Shown piece by piece: positions 40,001 through 54,454 of a stretch of 64,000 bases of DNA (the first letter of the stretch is position 1; each line of letters begins with the position of its first letter). A model generated the notes under the pieces. It did no database searches. It worked only from the letters and a program-made list of their open reading frames with translations, and was not told the DNA's origin. Position numbers and translations under genes: made by a program. The stretch covers positions 91,692,233 to 91,756,232 of the forward strand of contig OY804588.1 in the NCBI GenBank assembly GCA_963680875.1, written 5' to 3'. This DNA is from Bathymodiolus brooksi (taxonomy: Eukaryota > Mollusca > Bivalvia > Mytilida > Modiolidae).

Positions 40001-42272
40001 CTGATAGAAACTAACCTACATGAACCCCACTAAAAACCTGATAGAACCTAAACCTTACATGAATCCCACTAAAAACCTGATATAGCTTAAATTTACATGA
40101 ATCCCAATAAAAACCTGATAGAACCTAAACCTTACATGAATCCCACTAAAAACCTGATAGAACCTAAACTTTACATGAATCCCAATAAAAACCTGATCTA
40201 ACTTAAATTTACATGAATCCCAATAAAAACCTGATAGAACCTAAACCTTACATGAATCCCACTAAAAACCTGATAGAACTTAAATTTACATGAATCCCAA
40301 TAAAAACCTGATAGAACCTAAACCTTACATGAATCCCACTAAAAACCTGATAGAACTTAAATTTACATGAATCCCAATAAAAACCTGATAGAACCTAAAC
40401 CTTACATGAACCCCACTAAAAACCTGATAGAACCTAAACCTTACATGAATCCCACTAAAAACCTGATATAACTTAAATTTACATGAATCCCAATAAAAAC
40501 CTGATAGAACCTAAACCTTACATGAATCTCACTAAAAACCTGATAGAAACTAAACTACATGAACCCCACTAAAAACCTGATAGAACCTAAACCTTACATG
40601 AATCCCACTAAAAACCTGATATAGCTTAAATTTACATGAATCCCAATAAAAACCTGATAGAACCTAAACCTTACATGAATCCCACTAAAAACCTGATAGA
40701 ACTTAAATTTACATGAATCCCAATAAAAACCTGATAGAACCTAAACCTTACATGAATCCCACTAAAAACCTGATAGAACCTAAACCTTACATGAATCCCA
40801 CTAAAAACCTGATAGAAACTAAACTACATGAACCCCACTAAAAACCTGATAGAACCTAAAGCTTACATGAATCCCAATAAAAACCTGATATAACTTAAAT
40901 TTACATGAATCCCAATAAAAACCTGATAGAACCTAAACCTTACATGAATCCCACTAAAAACCTGATAGAACTTAAATTTACATGAATCCCAATAAAAACC
41001 TGATAGAACCTAAACCTTACATGAATCCCACTAAAAACCTGATAGAACCTAAACCTTACATGAATCCCACTAAAAACCTGATAGAACCTAAACCTTACAT
41101 AAATCCCACTAAAAACCTGATATAGCTTAAATTTACATAAATCCCAATAAAAACCTGATAGAACCTAAACCTTACATGAATCCCACTAAAAACCTGATAG
41201 AAACTAACCAACATGAACCCTACTTAAAACCTGATAGAACCTAAACCTTACATGAATCCCACTAAAAACCTGATATAGCTTAAATTTACATGAATCCCAA
41301 TAAAAACCTGATAGAACCTAAACCTTACATGAATCCCACTAAAAACCTGATAGAACCTAAACCTTACATGAATCCCACTAAAAACCTGATAGAAACTAAA
41401 CTACATGAACCCCACTAAAAACCTGATAGAACCTAAACCTTACATGAATCCCAATAAAAACCTGATATAACTTAAATTTACATGAATCCCAATAAAAACC
41501 TGATAGAACCTAAACCTTACATGAATCCCACTAAAAACCTGATAGAACCTAAACCTTACATGAATCCCACTAAAAACCTGATAGAACCTAAACCTTACAT
41601 GAATCCCACTAAAAACCTGATAGAACCTAAACCTTACATGAATCCCACTAAAAACCTGATATAACTTAAATTTACATGAATCCCAATAAAAACCTGATAA
41701 AACCTAAACCTTACATGAATCCCATTAAAAACCTGATAGAACCTAAACCTTACATGAATCCCACTAAAAACCTGATAGAACTTAAATTTACATGAATCCC
41801 AATAAAAACCTGATAGAACCTAAACCTTACATGAATCCCAATACAAACCTGATATAACTTAAATTTAAATGAATCCCAATAAAAACCTGATAGAACCTAA
41901 ACCTTACATGAATCCCACTAAAAACCTGATAGAACCTAAACCTTACATGAATCCCACTAAAAACCTGATAGAACCTAAACCTTACATGAATCCCACTAAA
42001 AACCTGATAGAAACTAAACTACATGAACCCCACTAAAAACCTGATAGAACCTAAACCTTACATGAATCCCAATAAAAACCTGATATAACTTAAATTTACA
42101 TGAATCCCAATAAAAACCTGATAGAACCTAAACCTTACATGAATCCCACTAAAAACCTGATAGAACTTAAATTTACATGAATCCCAATAAAAACCTGATA
42201 GAACCTAAACCTTACATGAATCCCACTAAACACCTGATAGAACCTAAACCTTACATGAATCCCACTAAAAAC
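37032..42272 (+). repeat. 5,241-bp higher-order repeat, copy 2
   Basis: It matches 31868-37031 at an offset of 5,164 up to about 40.6 kb (GAATCTCAC near 40524) and at 5,241 afterwards (AACCAACATG near 41207, AATTTAAATG near 41862, AAACACC near 42229). The 77-bp shift is one 38+39 dimer near 40.7 kb. The copy ends where the GAATCT monomer that would start a third unit is replaced by an L monomer at 42273. Confidence 0.88.
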
Positions 42273-43121
42273 CTGATAGAACTTAAATTTACATGAATCC
42301 CAATAAAAACCTGATAGAACCTAAACCTTACATGAATCCCACTAAAAACCTGATAGAACCTAAACCTTACATGAATCCCACTAAAAACCTGATAGAACCT
42401 AAACCTTACATGAATCCCAATAAAAACCTGATAGAACCTAAACCTTACATGAATCTCACTAAAAACCTGATAGAACCTAAACCTTACATAAATCCCACTA
42501 AAAACCTGATATAACTTAAATTTACATGAATCCCAATAAAAACCTGATAGAACCTAAACCTTACATGAATCCCACTAAAAACCTGATATAACTTAAATTT
42601 ACATGAACCCCACTAAAAACCTGATAGAACCTAAACCTTACATGAATCCCACTAAAAACCTGATATAGCTTAAATTTACATGAATCCCAATAAAAACCTG
42701 ATAGAACCTAAACCTTACATGAATCCCACTTAAAACCTGATAGAACCTAAACCTTACATGAATCCCACTAAAAACCTGATATAGCTTAAATTTACATGAA
42801 TCCCAATAAAAACCTGATAGAACCTAAACCTTACATGAACCCCACTGAAAACCCGATAGAACCTAAACCTTACATGAATCCCACTAAAAACCTGATAGAA
42901 CTTAAATTTACATGAATCCCAATAAAAACCTGATAGAACCTAAACCTTACATGAACCCCACTAAAAACCTGATAGAACCTAAACCTTACATGAATCCCAC
43001 TAAAAACCTGATATAACTTAAATTTACATGAATCCCAATAAAAACCTGATAGAACCTAAACCTTACATGAATCCCACTAAAAACCTGATAGAAACTAAAC
43101 TACATGAACCCCACTAAAAAC
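42273..43121 (+). repeat. Transition segment with hybrid monomer
   Basis: This is satellite with an L-led block (GAATCTCAC near 42453), a hybrid 38-mer at 42583, CCACTTAAAAC near 42726 and CCACTGAAAAC near 42843. Much of it recurs at 46.67-47.10 kb at an offset of 4,240. It ends in a 37-bp monomer directly followed by a 38-bp one, an unusual adjacency. Confidence 0.78.
42583..42620 (+). repeat. Hybrid monomer (38-bp front, 37-bp or P-type back)
   Basis: The front half is GATATAACTTAAATTTACATG, as in the 38-bp class written in two overlapping parts (GATATAACTTAAATT and TTTACATG). The back half is GAACCCCACTAAAAAC, which elsewhere belongs to the 37-bp and P classes. A second identical hybrid lies at 46823-46860. 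It sits where a D monomer is expected (A, D, A, G order), suggesting conversion or exchange between a T and a D monomer. Confidence 0.85.
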
Positions 43122-46100
43122 CTGATATAACTTAAATTTACATGAATCCCAATAAAAACCTGATAGAACCTAAACCTTACATGAATCCCACTAAAAACCT
43201 GATATAGCTTAAATTTACATGAATCCCAATAAAAACCTGATAGAACCTAAACCTTACATGAATCCCACTAAAAACCTGATAGAACCTAAACCTTACATGA
43301 ATCCCACTAAAAACCTGATAAAAACTAAACTACATGAACCCCACTAAAAACCTGATAGAACCTAAACCTTACATGAATCCCAATAAAAACCTGATATAGC
43401 TTAAATTTACATGAATCCCAATAAAAACCTGATAGAACCTAAACCTTACATGAACCCCACTAAAAACCCGATAGAACCTAAACCTTACATGAATCCCACT
43501 AAAAACCTGATATAACTTAAATTTACATAAATCCCAATAAAAACCTGATAGAACCTAAACCTTACATGAATCCCACTAAAAACCTGATATAGCTTAAATT
43601 TACATGAATCCCAATAAAAACCTGATAGAACCTAAACCTTACATGAATCCCACTAAAAACCTGATAGAACCTAAACTTTACATGAATCCCAATAAAAACC
43701 TGATCTAACTTAAATTTACATGAATCCCAATAAAAACCTGATAGAACCTAAACCTTACATGAATCCCACTAAAAACCTGATAGAACTTAAATTTACATGA
43801 ATCCCAATAAAAACCTGATAGAACCTAAACCTTACATGAATCCCACTAAAAACCTGATAGAACTTAAATTTACATGAATCCCAATAAAAACCTGATAGAA
43901 CCTAAACCTTACATGAACCCCACTAAAAACCTGATAGAACCTAAACCTTACATGAATCCCACTAAAAACCTGATATAACTTAAATTTACATGAATCCCAA
44001 TAAAAACCTGATAGAACCTAAACCTTACATGAATCCCACTAAAAACCTGATAGAAACTAAACTACATGAACCCCACTAAAAACCTGATAGAACCTAAACC
44101 TTACATGAATCCCACTAAAAACCTGATATAGCTTAAATTTACATGAATCCCAATAAAAACCTGATAGAACCTAAACCTTACATGAATCCCACTAAAAACC
44201 TGATAGAACTTAAATTTACATGAATCCCAATAAAAACCTGATAGAACCTAAACCTTACATGAATCCCACTAAAAACCTGATAGAACCTAAACCTTACATG
44301 AATCCCACTAAAAACCTGATAGAAACTAAACTACATGAACCCCACTAAAAACCTGATAGAACCTAAAGCTTACATGAATCCCAATAAAAACCTGATATAA
44401 CTTAAATTTACATGAATCCCAATAAAAACCTGATAGAACCTAAACCTTACATGAATCCCACTAAAAACCTGATAGAACTTAAATTTACATGAATCCCAAT
44501 AAAAACCTGATAGAACCTAAACCTTACATGAATCCCACTAAAAACCTGATAGAACCTAAACCTTACATGAATCCCAATAAAAACCTGATAGAACCTAAAC
44601 CTTACATGAATCCCACTAAAAACCTGATATAACTTAAATTTACATGAATCCCAATAAAAACCTGATAGAACCTAAACCTTACATGAATCCCACTAAAAAC
44701 CTGATAGAACCTAAACCTTACATAAATCCCACTAAAAACCTGATATAGCTTAAATTTACATGAATCCCAATAAAAACCTGATAGAACCTAAACCTTACAT
44801 GAACCCCACTAAAAACCTGATAGAACCTAAACCTTACATGAATCCCACTAAAAACCTGATATAACTTAAATTTACATGAATCCCAATAAAAACCTGATAG
44901 AACCTAAACCTTACATGAATCCCACTAAAAACCTGATAGAAACTAACCTACATGAACCCTACTAAAAACCTGATAGAACCTAAACCTTACATGAATCCCA
45001 CTAAAAACCTGATATAGCTTAAATTTACATGAATCCCAATAAAAACCTGATAGAACCTAAACCTTACATGAATCCCACTAAAAACCTGATAGAACCTAAA
45101 CCTTACATGAATCCCACTAAAAACCTGATAGAAACTAAACTACATGAACCCCACTAAAAACCTGATAGAACCTAAACCTTACATGAATCCCAATAAAAAC
45201 CTGATATAACTTAAATTTACATGAATCCCAATAAAAACCTGATAGAACCTAAACCTTACATGAATCCCACTAAAAACCTGATAGAACTTAAATTTACATG
45301 AATCCCAATAAAAACCTGATAGAACCTAAACCTTACATGAATCCCACTAAAAACCTGATAGAACCTAAACCTTACATGAATCCCACTAAAAACCTGATAG
45401 AACCTAAACCTTACATGAATCCCACTAAAAACCTGATAGAACCTAAACCTTACATGAATCCCACTAAAAACCTGATATAACTTAAATTTACATGAATCCC
45501 AATAAAAACCTGATAAAACCTAAACCTTACATGAATCCCATTAAAAACCTGATAGAACCTAAACCTTACATGAATCCCACTAAAAACCTGATAGAACTTA
45601 AATTTACATGAATCCCAATAAAAACCTGATAGAACCTAAACCTTACATGAATCCCAATACAAACCTGATATAACTTAAATTTACATGAATCCCAATAAAA
45701 ACCTGATAGAACCTAAACCTTACATGAATCCCACTAAAAACCTGATAGAACCTAAACCTTACATGAATCCCACTAAAAACCTGATAGAACCTAAACCTTA
45801 CATGAATCCCACTAAAAACCTGATAGAAACTAAACTACATGAACCCCACTAAAAACCTGATAGAACCTAAACCTTACATGAATCCCAATAAAAACCTGAT
45901 ATAACTTAAATTTACATGAATCCCAATAAAAACCTGATAGAACCTAAACCTTACATGAATCCCACTAAAAACCTGATAGAACTTAAATTTACATGAATCC
46001 CAATAAAAACCTGATAGAACCTAAACCTTACATGAATCCCACTAAAAACCTGATAGAACCTAAACCTTACATGAATCCCACTAAAAACCTGATAGAACTT

Positions 46101-47363
46101 AAATTTACATGAATCCCAATAAAAACCTGATAGAACCTAAACCTTACATGAATCCCACTAAAAACCTGATAGAACCTAAACCTTACATGAATCCCACTAA
46201 AAACCTGATAGAACCTAAACCTTACATGAATCCCAATAAAAACCTGATAGAACCTAAACCTTACATGAATCTCACTAAAAACCTGATAGAACCTAAACCT
46301 TACATAAATCCCACTAAAAACCTGATATAACTTAAATTTACATGAATCCCAATAAAAACCTGATAGAACCTAAACCTTACATGAATCCCACTAAAAACCT
46401 GATAGAAACTAACCTACATGAACCCCACTAACAACCTGATAGAACCTAAACCTTACATGAATCCCACTAAAAACCTGATATAGCTTAAATTTACATGAAT
46501 CCCAATAAAAACCTGATAGAACCTAAACCTTACATGAATCCCACTTAAAACCTGATAGAACCTAAACCTTATATGAATCCCACTAAAAACCTGATATAGC
46601 TTAAATTTACATGAATCCCAATAAAAACCTGATAGAACCTAAACCTTACATGAACCCCACTAAAAACCCGATAGAACCTAAACCTTACATGAATCTCACT
46701 AAAAACCTGATAGAACCTAAACCTTACATAAATCCCACTAAAAACCTGATATAACTTAAATTTACATGAATCCCAATAAAAACCTGATAGAACCTAAACC
46801 TTACATGAATCCCACTAAAAACCTGATATAACTTAAATTTACATGAACCCCACTAAAAACCTGATAGAACCTAAACCTTACATGAATCCCACTAAAAACC
46901 TGATATAGCTTAAATTTACATGAATCCCAATAAAAACCTGATAGAACCTAAACCTTACATGAATCCCACTTAAAACCTGATAGAACCTAAACCTTACATG
47001 AATCCCACTAAAAACCTGATATAGCTTAAATTTACATGAATCCCAATAAAAACCTGATAGAACCTAAACCTTACATGAACCCCACTGAAAACCCGATAGA
47101 ACCTAAACCTTACATGAATCCCACTAAAAACCTGATATAACTTAAATTTACATAAATCCCACTAAAAACCTGATAGAACCTAAACCTTAGATGAATCCCA
47201 CTAAAAACCTGATATAGCTTAAATTTACATGAATCCCAATAAAAACCTGATAGAACCTAAACCTTACATGAATCCCACTAAAAACCTGATAGAACCTAAA
47301 CCTTACATGAATCCCACTAAAAACCTGATAGAACCTAAACCTTACATAAATCCCACTAAAAAC
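43122..47363 (+). repeat. 4,242-bp higher-order repeat, copy 1
   Basis: Markers recur at an offset of 4,242: GATATAA (43122/47364), GATAAAAACT (43315/47557), GATCTAAC (43700/47942), AAGCTT (G at 44368/48610), TTATATG (46569/50811) and ACTAACAAC. This unit starts just after the 37-bp/38-bp adjacency. Its right end includes a block with GAATCTCAC (46694) and CCTTAGATG (47185). Confidence 0.88.
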
Positions 47364-50300
47364 CTGATATAACTTAAATTTACATGAATCCCAATAAAAA
47401 CCTGATAGAACCTAAACCTTACATGAATCCCACTAAAAACCTGATATAGCTTAAATTTACATGAATCCCAATAAAAACCTGATAGAACCTAAACCTTACA
47501 TGAATCCCACTAAAAACCTGATAGAACCTAAACCTTACATGAATCCCACTAAAAACCTGATAAAAACTAAACTACATGAACCCCACTAAAAACCTGATAG
47601 AACCTAAACCTTACATGAATCCCAATAAAAACCTGATATAGCTTAAATTTACATGAATCCCAATAAAAACCTGATAGAACCTAAACCTTACATGAACCCC
47701 ACTAAAAACCCGATAGAACCTAAACCTTACATGAATCCCACTAAAAACCTGATATAACTTAAATTTACATAAATCCCAATAAAAACCTGATAGAACCTAA
47801 ACCTTACATGAATCCCACTAAAAACCTGATATAGCTTAAATTTACATGAATCCCAATAAAAACCTGATAGAACCTAAACCTTACATGAATCCCACTAAAA
47901 ACCTGATAGAACCTAAACTTTACATGAATCCCAATAAAAACCTGATCTAACTTAAATTTACATGAATCCCAATAAAAACCTGATAGAACCTAAACCTTAC
48001 ATGAATCCCACTAAAAACCTGATAGAACTTAAATTTACATGAATCCCAATAAAAACCTGATAGAACCTAAACCTTACATGAATCCCACTAAAAACCTGAT
48101 AGAACTTAAATTTACATGAATCCCAATAAAAACCTGATAGAACCTAAACCTTACATGAACCCCACTAAAAACCTGATAGAACCTAAACCTTACATGAATC
48201 CCACTAAAAACCTGATATAACTTAAATTTACATGAATCCCAATAAAAACCTGATAGAACCTAAACCTTACATGAATCCCACTAAAAACCTGATAGAAACT
48301 AAACTACATGAACCCCACTAAAAACCTGATAGAACCTAAACCTTACATGAATCCCACTAAAAACCTGATATAGCTTAAATTTACATGAATCCCAATAAAA
48401 ACCTGATAGAACCTAAACCTTACATGAATCCCACTAAAAACCTGATAGAACTTAAATTTACATGAATCCCAATAAAAACCTGATAGAACCTAAACCTTAC
48501 ATGAATCCCACTAAAAACCTCATAGAACCTAAACCTTACATGAATCCCACTAAAAACCTGATAGAAACTAAACTACATGAACCCCACTAAAAACCTGATA
48601 GAACCTAAAGCTTACATGAATCCCAATAAAAACCTGATATAACTTAAATTTACATGAATCCCAATAAAAACCTGATAGAACCTAAACCTTACATGAATCC
48701 CACTAAAAACCTGATAGAACTTAAATTTACATGAATCCCAATAAAAACCTGATAGAACCTAAACCTTACATGAATCCCACTAAAAACCTGATAGAACCTA
48801 AACCTTACATGAATCCCAATAAAAACCTGATAGAACCTAAACCTTACATGAATCCCACTAAAAACCTGATATAACTTAAATTTACATGAATCCCAATAAA
48901 AACCTGATAGAACCTAAACCTTACATGAATCCCACTAAAAACCTGATAGAACCTAAACCTTACATAAATCCCACTAAAAACCTGATATAGCTTAAATTTA
49001 CATGAATCCCAATAAAAACCTGATAGAACCTAAACCTTACATGAACCCCACTAAAAACCTGATAGAACCTAAACCTTACATGAATCCCACTAAAAACCTG
49101 ATATAACTTAAATTTACATGAATCCCAATAAAAACCTGATAGAACCTAAACCTTACATGAATCCCACTAAAAACCTGATAGAAACTAACCTACATGAACC
49201 CTACTAAAAACCTGATAGAACCTAAACCTTACATGAATCCCACTAAAAACCTGATATAGCTTAAATTTACATGAATCCCAATAAAAACCTGATAGAACCT
49301 AAACCTTACATGAATCCCACTAAAAACCTGATAGAACCTAAACCTTACATGAATCCCACTAAAAACCTGATAGAAACTAAACTACATGAACCCCACTAAA
49401 AACCTGATAGAACCTAAACCTTACATGAATCCCAATAAAAACCTGATATAACTTAAATTTACATGAATCCCAATAAAAACCTGATAGAACCTAAACCTTA
49501 CATGAATCCCACTAAAAACCTGATAGAACTTAAATTTACATGAATCCCAATAAAAACCTGATAGAACCTAAACCTTACATGAATCCCACTAAAAACCTGA
49601 TAGAACCTAAACCTTACATGAATCCCACTAAAAACCTGATAGAACCTAAACCTTACATGAATCCCACTAAAAACCTGATAGAACCTAAACCTTACATGAA
49701 TCCCACTAAAAACCTGATATAACTTAAATTTACATGAATCCCAATAAAAACCTGATAAAACCTAAACCTTACATGAATCCCATTAAAAACCTGATAGAAC
49801 CTAAACCTTACATGAATCCCACTAAAAACCTGATAGAACTTAAATTTACATGAATCCCAATAAAAACCTGATAGAACCTAAACCTTACATGAATCCCAAT
49901 ACAAACCTGATATAACTTAAATTTACATGAATCCCAATAAAAACCTGATAGAACCTAAACCTTACATGAATCCCACTAAAAACCTGATAGAACCTAAACC
50001 TTACATGAATCCCACTAAAAACCTGATAGAACCTAAACCTTACATGAATCCCACTAAAAACCTGATAGAAACTAAACTACATGAACCCCACTAAAAACCT
50101 GATAGAACCTAAACCTTACATGAATCCCAATAAAAACCTGATATAACTTAAATTTACATGAATCCCAATAAAAACCTGATAGAACCTAAACCTTACATGA
50201 ATCCCACTAAAAACCTGATAGAACTTAAATTTACATGAATCCCAATAAAAACCTGATAGAACCTAAACCTTACATGAATCCCACTAAAAACCTGATAGAA

Positions 50301-50948
50301 CCTAAACCTTACATGAATCCCACTAAAAACCTGATAGAACTTAAATTTACATGAATCCCAATAAAAACCTGATAGAACCTAAACCTTACATGAATCCCAC
50401 TAAAAACCTGATAGAACCTAAACCTTACATGAATCCCACTAAAAACCTGATAGAACCTAAACCTTACATGAATCCCAATAAAAACCTGATAGAACCTAAA
50501 CCTTACATGAATCTCACTAAAAACCTGATAGAACCTAAACCTTACATAAATCCCACTAAAAACCTGATATAACTTAAATTTACATGAATCCCAATAAAAA
50601 CCTGATAGAACCTAAACCTTACATGAATCCCACTAAAAACCTGATAGAAACTAACCTACATGAACCCCACTAACAACCTGATAGAACCTAAACCTTACAT
50701 GAATCCCACTAAAAACCTGATATAGCTTAAATTTACATGAATCCCAATAAAAACCTGATAGAACCTAAACCTTACATGAATCCCACTTAAAACCTGATAG
50801 AACCTAAACCTTATATGAATCCCACTAAAAACCTGATATAGCTTAAATTTACATGAATCCCAATAAAAACCTGATAGAACCTAAACCTTACATGAACCCC
50901 ACTAAAAACCCGATAGAACCTAAACCTTACATGAATCCCACTAAAAAC
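47364..50948 (+). repeat. 4,242-bp higher-order repeat, copy 2, truncated
   Basis: It matches copy 1 until about 50.92 kb, then lacks the block that begins with GAATCTCAC in copy 1 and passes straight to a CATAAATCCCACT monomer at 50949. One private substitution was seen, G to C at 48521 (CCTCATAG; G at 44279 in copy 1). Confidence 0.87.
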
Positions 50949-53900
50949 CTGATATAACTTAAATTTACATAAATCCCACTAAAAACCTGATAGAACCTAA
51001 ACCTTAGATGAATCCCACTAAAAACCTGATATAGCTTAAATTTACATGAATCCCAATAAAAACCTGATAGAACCTAAACCTTACATGAATCACACTAAAA
51101 ACCTGATAGAACCTAAACCTTACATGAATCCCACTAAAAACCTGATAGAACCTAAACCTTACATAAATCCCACTAAAAACCTGATATAACTTAAATTTAC
51201 ATGAATCCCAATAAAAACCTGATAGAACCTAAACCTTACATGAATCCCACTAAAAACCTGATATAACTTAAGTTTACATGAATCCCAATAAAAACCTGAT
51301 AGAACCTAAACCTTACATGAATCCCACTAAAAACCTGATAGAAACTAACCTACATGAACCCCACTAAAAACCTGATAGAACCTAAACCTTACATGAATCC
51401 CACTAAAAACCTGATATAGCTTAAATTTACATGAATCCCAATAAAAACCTGATAGAACCTAAACCTTACATGAATCCCACTAAAAACCTGATAGAACCTA
51501 AACCTTACATGAATCCCACTAAAAACCTGATAGAAACTAAACTACATGAACCCCACTAAAAACCTGATAGAACCTAAACCTTACATGAATCCCAATAAAA
51601 ACCTGATATAGCTTAAATTTACATGAATCCCAATAAAAACCTGATAGAACCTAAACCTTACATGAACCCCACTAAAAACCCGATAGAACCTAAACCTTAC
51701 ATGAATCCCACTAAAAACCTGATATAACTTAAATTTACATAAATCCCAATAAAAACCTGATAGAACCTAAACCTTACATGAATCCCACTAAAAACCTGAT
51801 AGAAACTAACCTACATGAACCCCACTAAAAACCTGATAGAACCTAAACCTTACATGAATCCCACTAAAAACCTGATATAGCTTAAATTTACATGAATCCC
51901 AATAAAAACCTGATAGAACCTAAACCTTACATGAATCCCACTAAAAACCTGATATAACTTAAATTTACATGAATCCCAATAAAAATCTGATAGAACCTAA
52001 ACCTTACATGAATCCCACTAAAAACCTGATAGAACCTAAACTTTACATGAATCCCAATAAAAACCTGATCTAGCTTAAATTTACATGAATCCCAATAAAA
52101 ACCTGATAGAACCTAAACCTTACATGAATCCCACTAAAAACCTGATAGAACTTAAATTTACATGAATCCCACTAAAAACCTGATAGAACCTAAACCTTAC
52201 ATGAATCCCACTAAAAACCTGATAGAACTTAAATTTACATGAATCCCAATAAAAACCTGATAGAACCTAAACCTTACATGAACCCCACTAAAAACCTGAT
52301 AGAACCTAAACCTTACATGAATCCCACTAAAAACCTGATATAACTTAAATTTACATGAATCCCAATAAAAACCTGATAGAACCTAAACCTTACATGAATC
52401 CCACTAAAAACCTGATAGAACCTAAACCTTACATGAATCCCACTAAAAACCTGATAGAACTTAAATTTACATGAATCCCAATAAAAACCTGATAGAACCT
52501 AAACCTTACATGAATCCCACTAAAAACCTGATAGAACCTAAACCTTACATGAATCCCACTAAAAACCTGATAGAACCTAAACCTTACATGAATCCCAATA
52601 AAAACCTGATAGAACCTAAACCTTACATGAATCCCACTAAAAACCTGATAGAACCTAAACCTTACATAAATCCCACTAAAAACCTGATATAACTTAAATT
52701 TACATGAATCCCAATAAAAACCTGATAGAACCTAAACCTTACATGAACCCCACTAAAAACCCGATAGAACCTAAACCTTACATGAATCCCACTAAAAACC
52801 TGATATAACTTAAGTTTACATGAATCCCAATAAAAACCTGATAGAACCTAAACCTTACATGAATCCCACTAAAAACCTGATAGAAACTAACCTACATGAA
52901 CCCCACTAAAAACCTGATAGAACCTAAACCTTACATGAATCCCACTAAAAACCTGATATAGCTTAAATTTACATGAATCCCAATAAAAACCTGATAGAAC
53001 CTAAACCTTACATGAATCCCACTAAAAACCTGATAGAACCTAAACCTTACATGAATCCCACTAAAAACCTGATAAAAACTAAACTACATGAACCCCACTA
53101 AAAACCTGATAGAACCTAAACCTTACATGAATCCCAATAAAAACCTGATATAGCTTAAATTTACCTGAATCCCAATAAAAACCTGATAGAACCTAAACCT
53201 TACATGAACCCCACTAAAAACCTGATAGAACTTAAATTTACATGAATCCCAATAAAAACCTGATAGAACCTAAACCTTACATGAATCCCACTAAAAACCT
53301 GATAGAACCTAAACCTTACATGAATCCCACTAAAAACCTGATAGAACCTAAACCTTACATGAATCCCAATAAAAACCTGATAGAACCTAAACCTTACATG
53401 AATCCCACTAAAAACCTGATAGAACCTAAACCTTACATAAATCCCACTAAAAACCTGATATAGCTTAAATTTACATGAATCCCAATAAAAACCTGATAGA
53501 ACCTAAACCTTACATGAATCCCACTAAAAACCTGATATAACTTAAGTTTACATGAATCCCAATAAAAACCTGATAGAACCTAAACCTTACATGAATCCCA
53601 CTAAAAACCTGATAGAAACTAACCTACATGAACCCCACTAAAAACCTGATAGAACCTAAACCTTACATGAATCCCACTAAAAACCTGATATAGCTTAAAT
53701 TTACATGAATCCCAATAAAAACCTGACAGAACCTAAACCTTACATGAATCCCACTAAAAACCTGATAGAACCTAAACCTTACATGAATCCCACTAAAAAC
53801 CTGATAGAAACTAAACTACATGAACCCCACTAAAAACCTGATAGAACCTAAACCTTACATGAATCCCACTAAAAACCTGATAGAACCTAAACCTTACATG

Positions 53901-54454
53901 AATCCCACTAAAAACCTGATATAACTTAAATTTACATGAATCCCAATAAAAACCTGATAGAACCTAAACCTTACATGAATCCCACTAAAAACCTGATAGA
54001 ACCTAAACCTTACATAAATCCCACTAAAAACCTGATATAGCTTAAATTTACATGAATCCCAATAAAAACCTGATAGAACCTAAACCTTACATGAACCCCA
54101 CTAAAAACCTGATAGAACCTAAACCTTACATGAATCCCACTAAAAACCTGATATAACTTAAATTTACATGAATCCCAATAAAAACCTGATAGAACCTAAA
54201 CCTTACATGAATCCCACTAAATACCTGATATAGCTTAAATTTACATAAATCCCAATAAAAACCTGATAGAACCTAAACCTTACATGAATCCCACTAAAAA
54301 CCTGATAGAAACTAACCTACATGAACCCTACTAAAAACCTGATAGAACCTAAACCTTACATGAATCCCACTAAAAACCTGATATAGCTTAAATTTACATG
54401 AATCCCAATAAAAACCTGATAGAACCTAAACCTTACATGAATCCCACTAAAAAC
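50949..54454 (+). repeat. 91-monomer higher-order repeat, copy 1 (3,506 bp)
   Basis: I parsed 91 monomers (56 of 39, 27 of 38, 8 of 37 bp), which sum to exactly 3,506 bp. Markers are CCTTAGATG (51002), AATCACAC near 51090, AAAATCTGATAG near 51985, TTACCTGAAT (C at 53165), CTGACAG near 53726 and CACTAAATACC near 54216. It is repeated directly afterwards. Confidence 0.92.
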
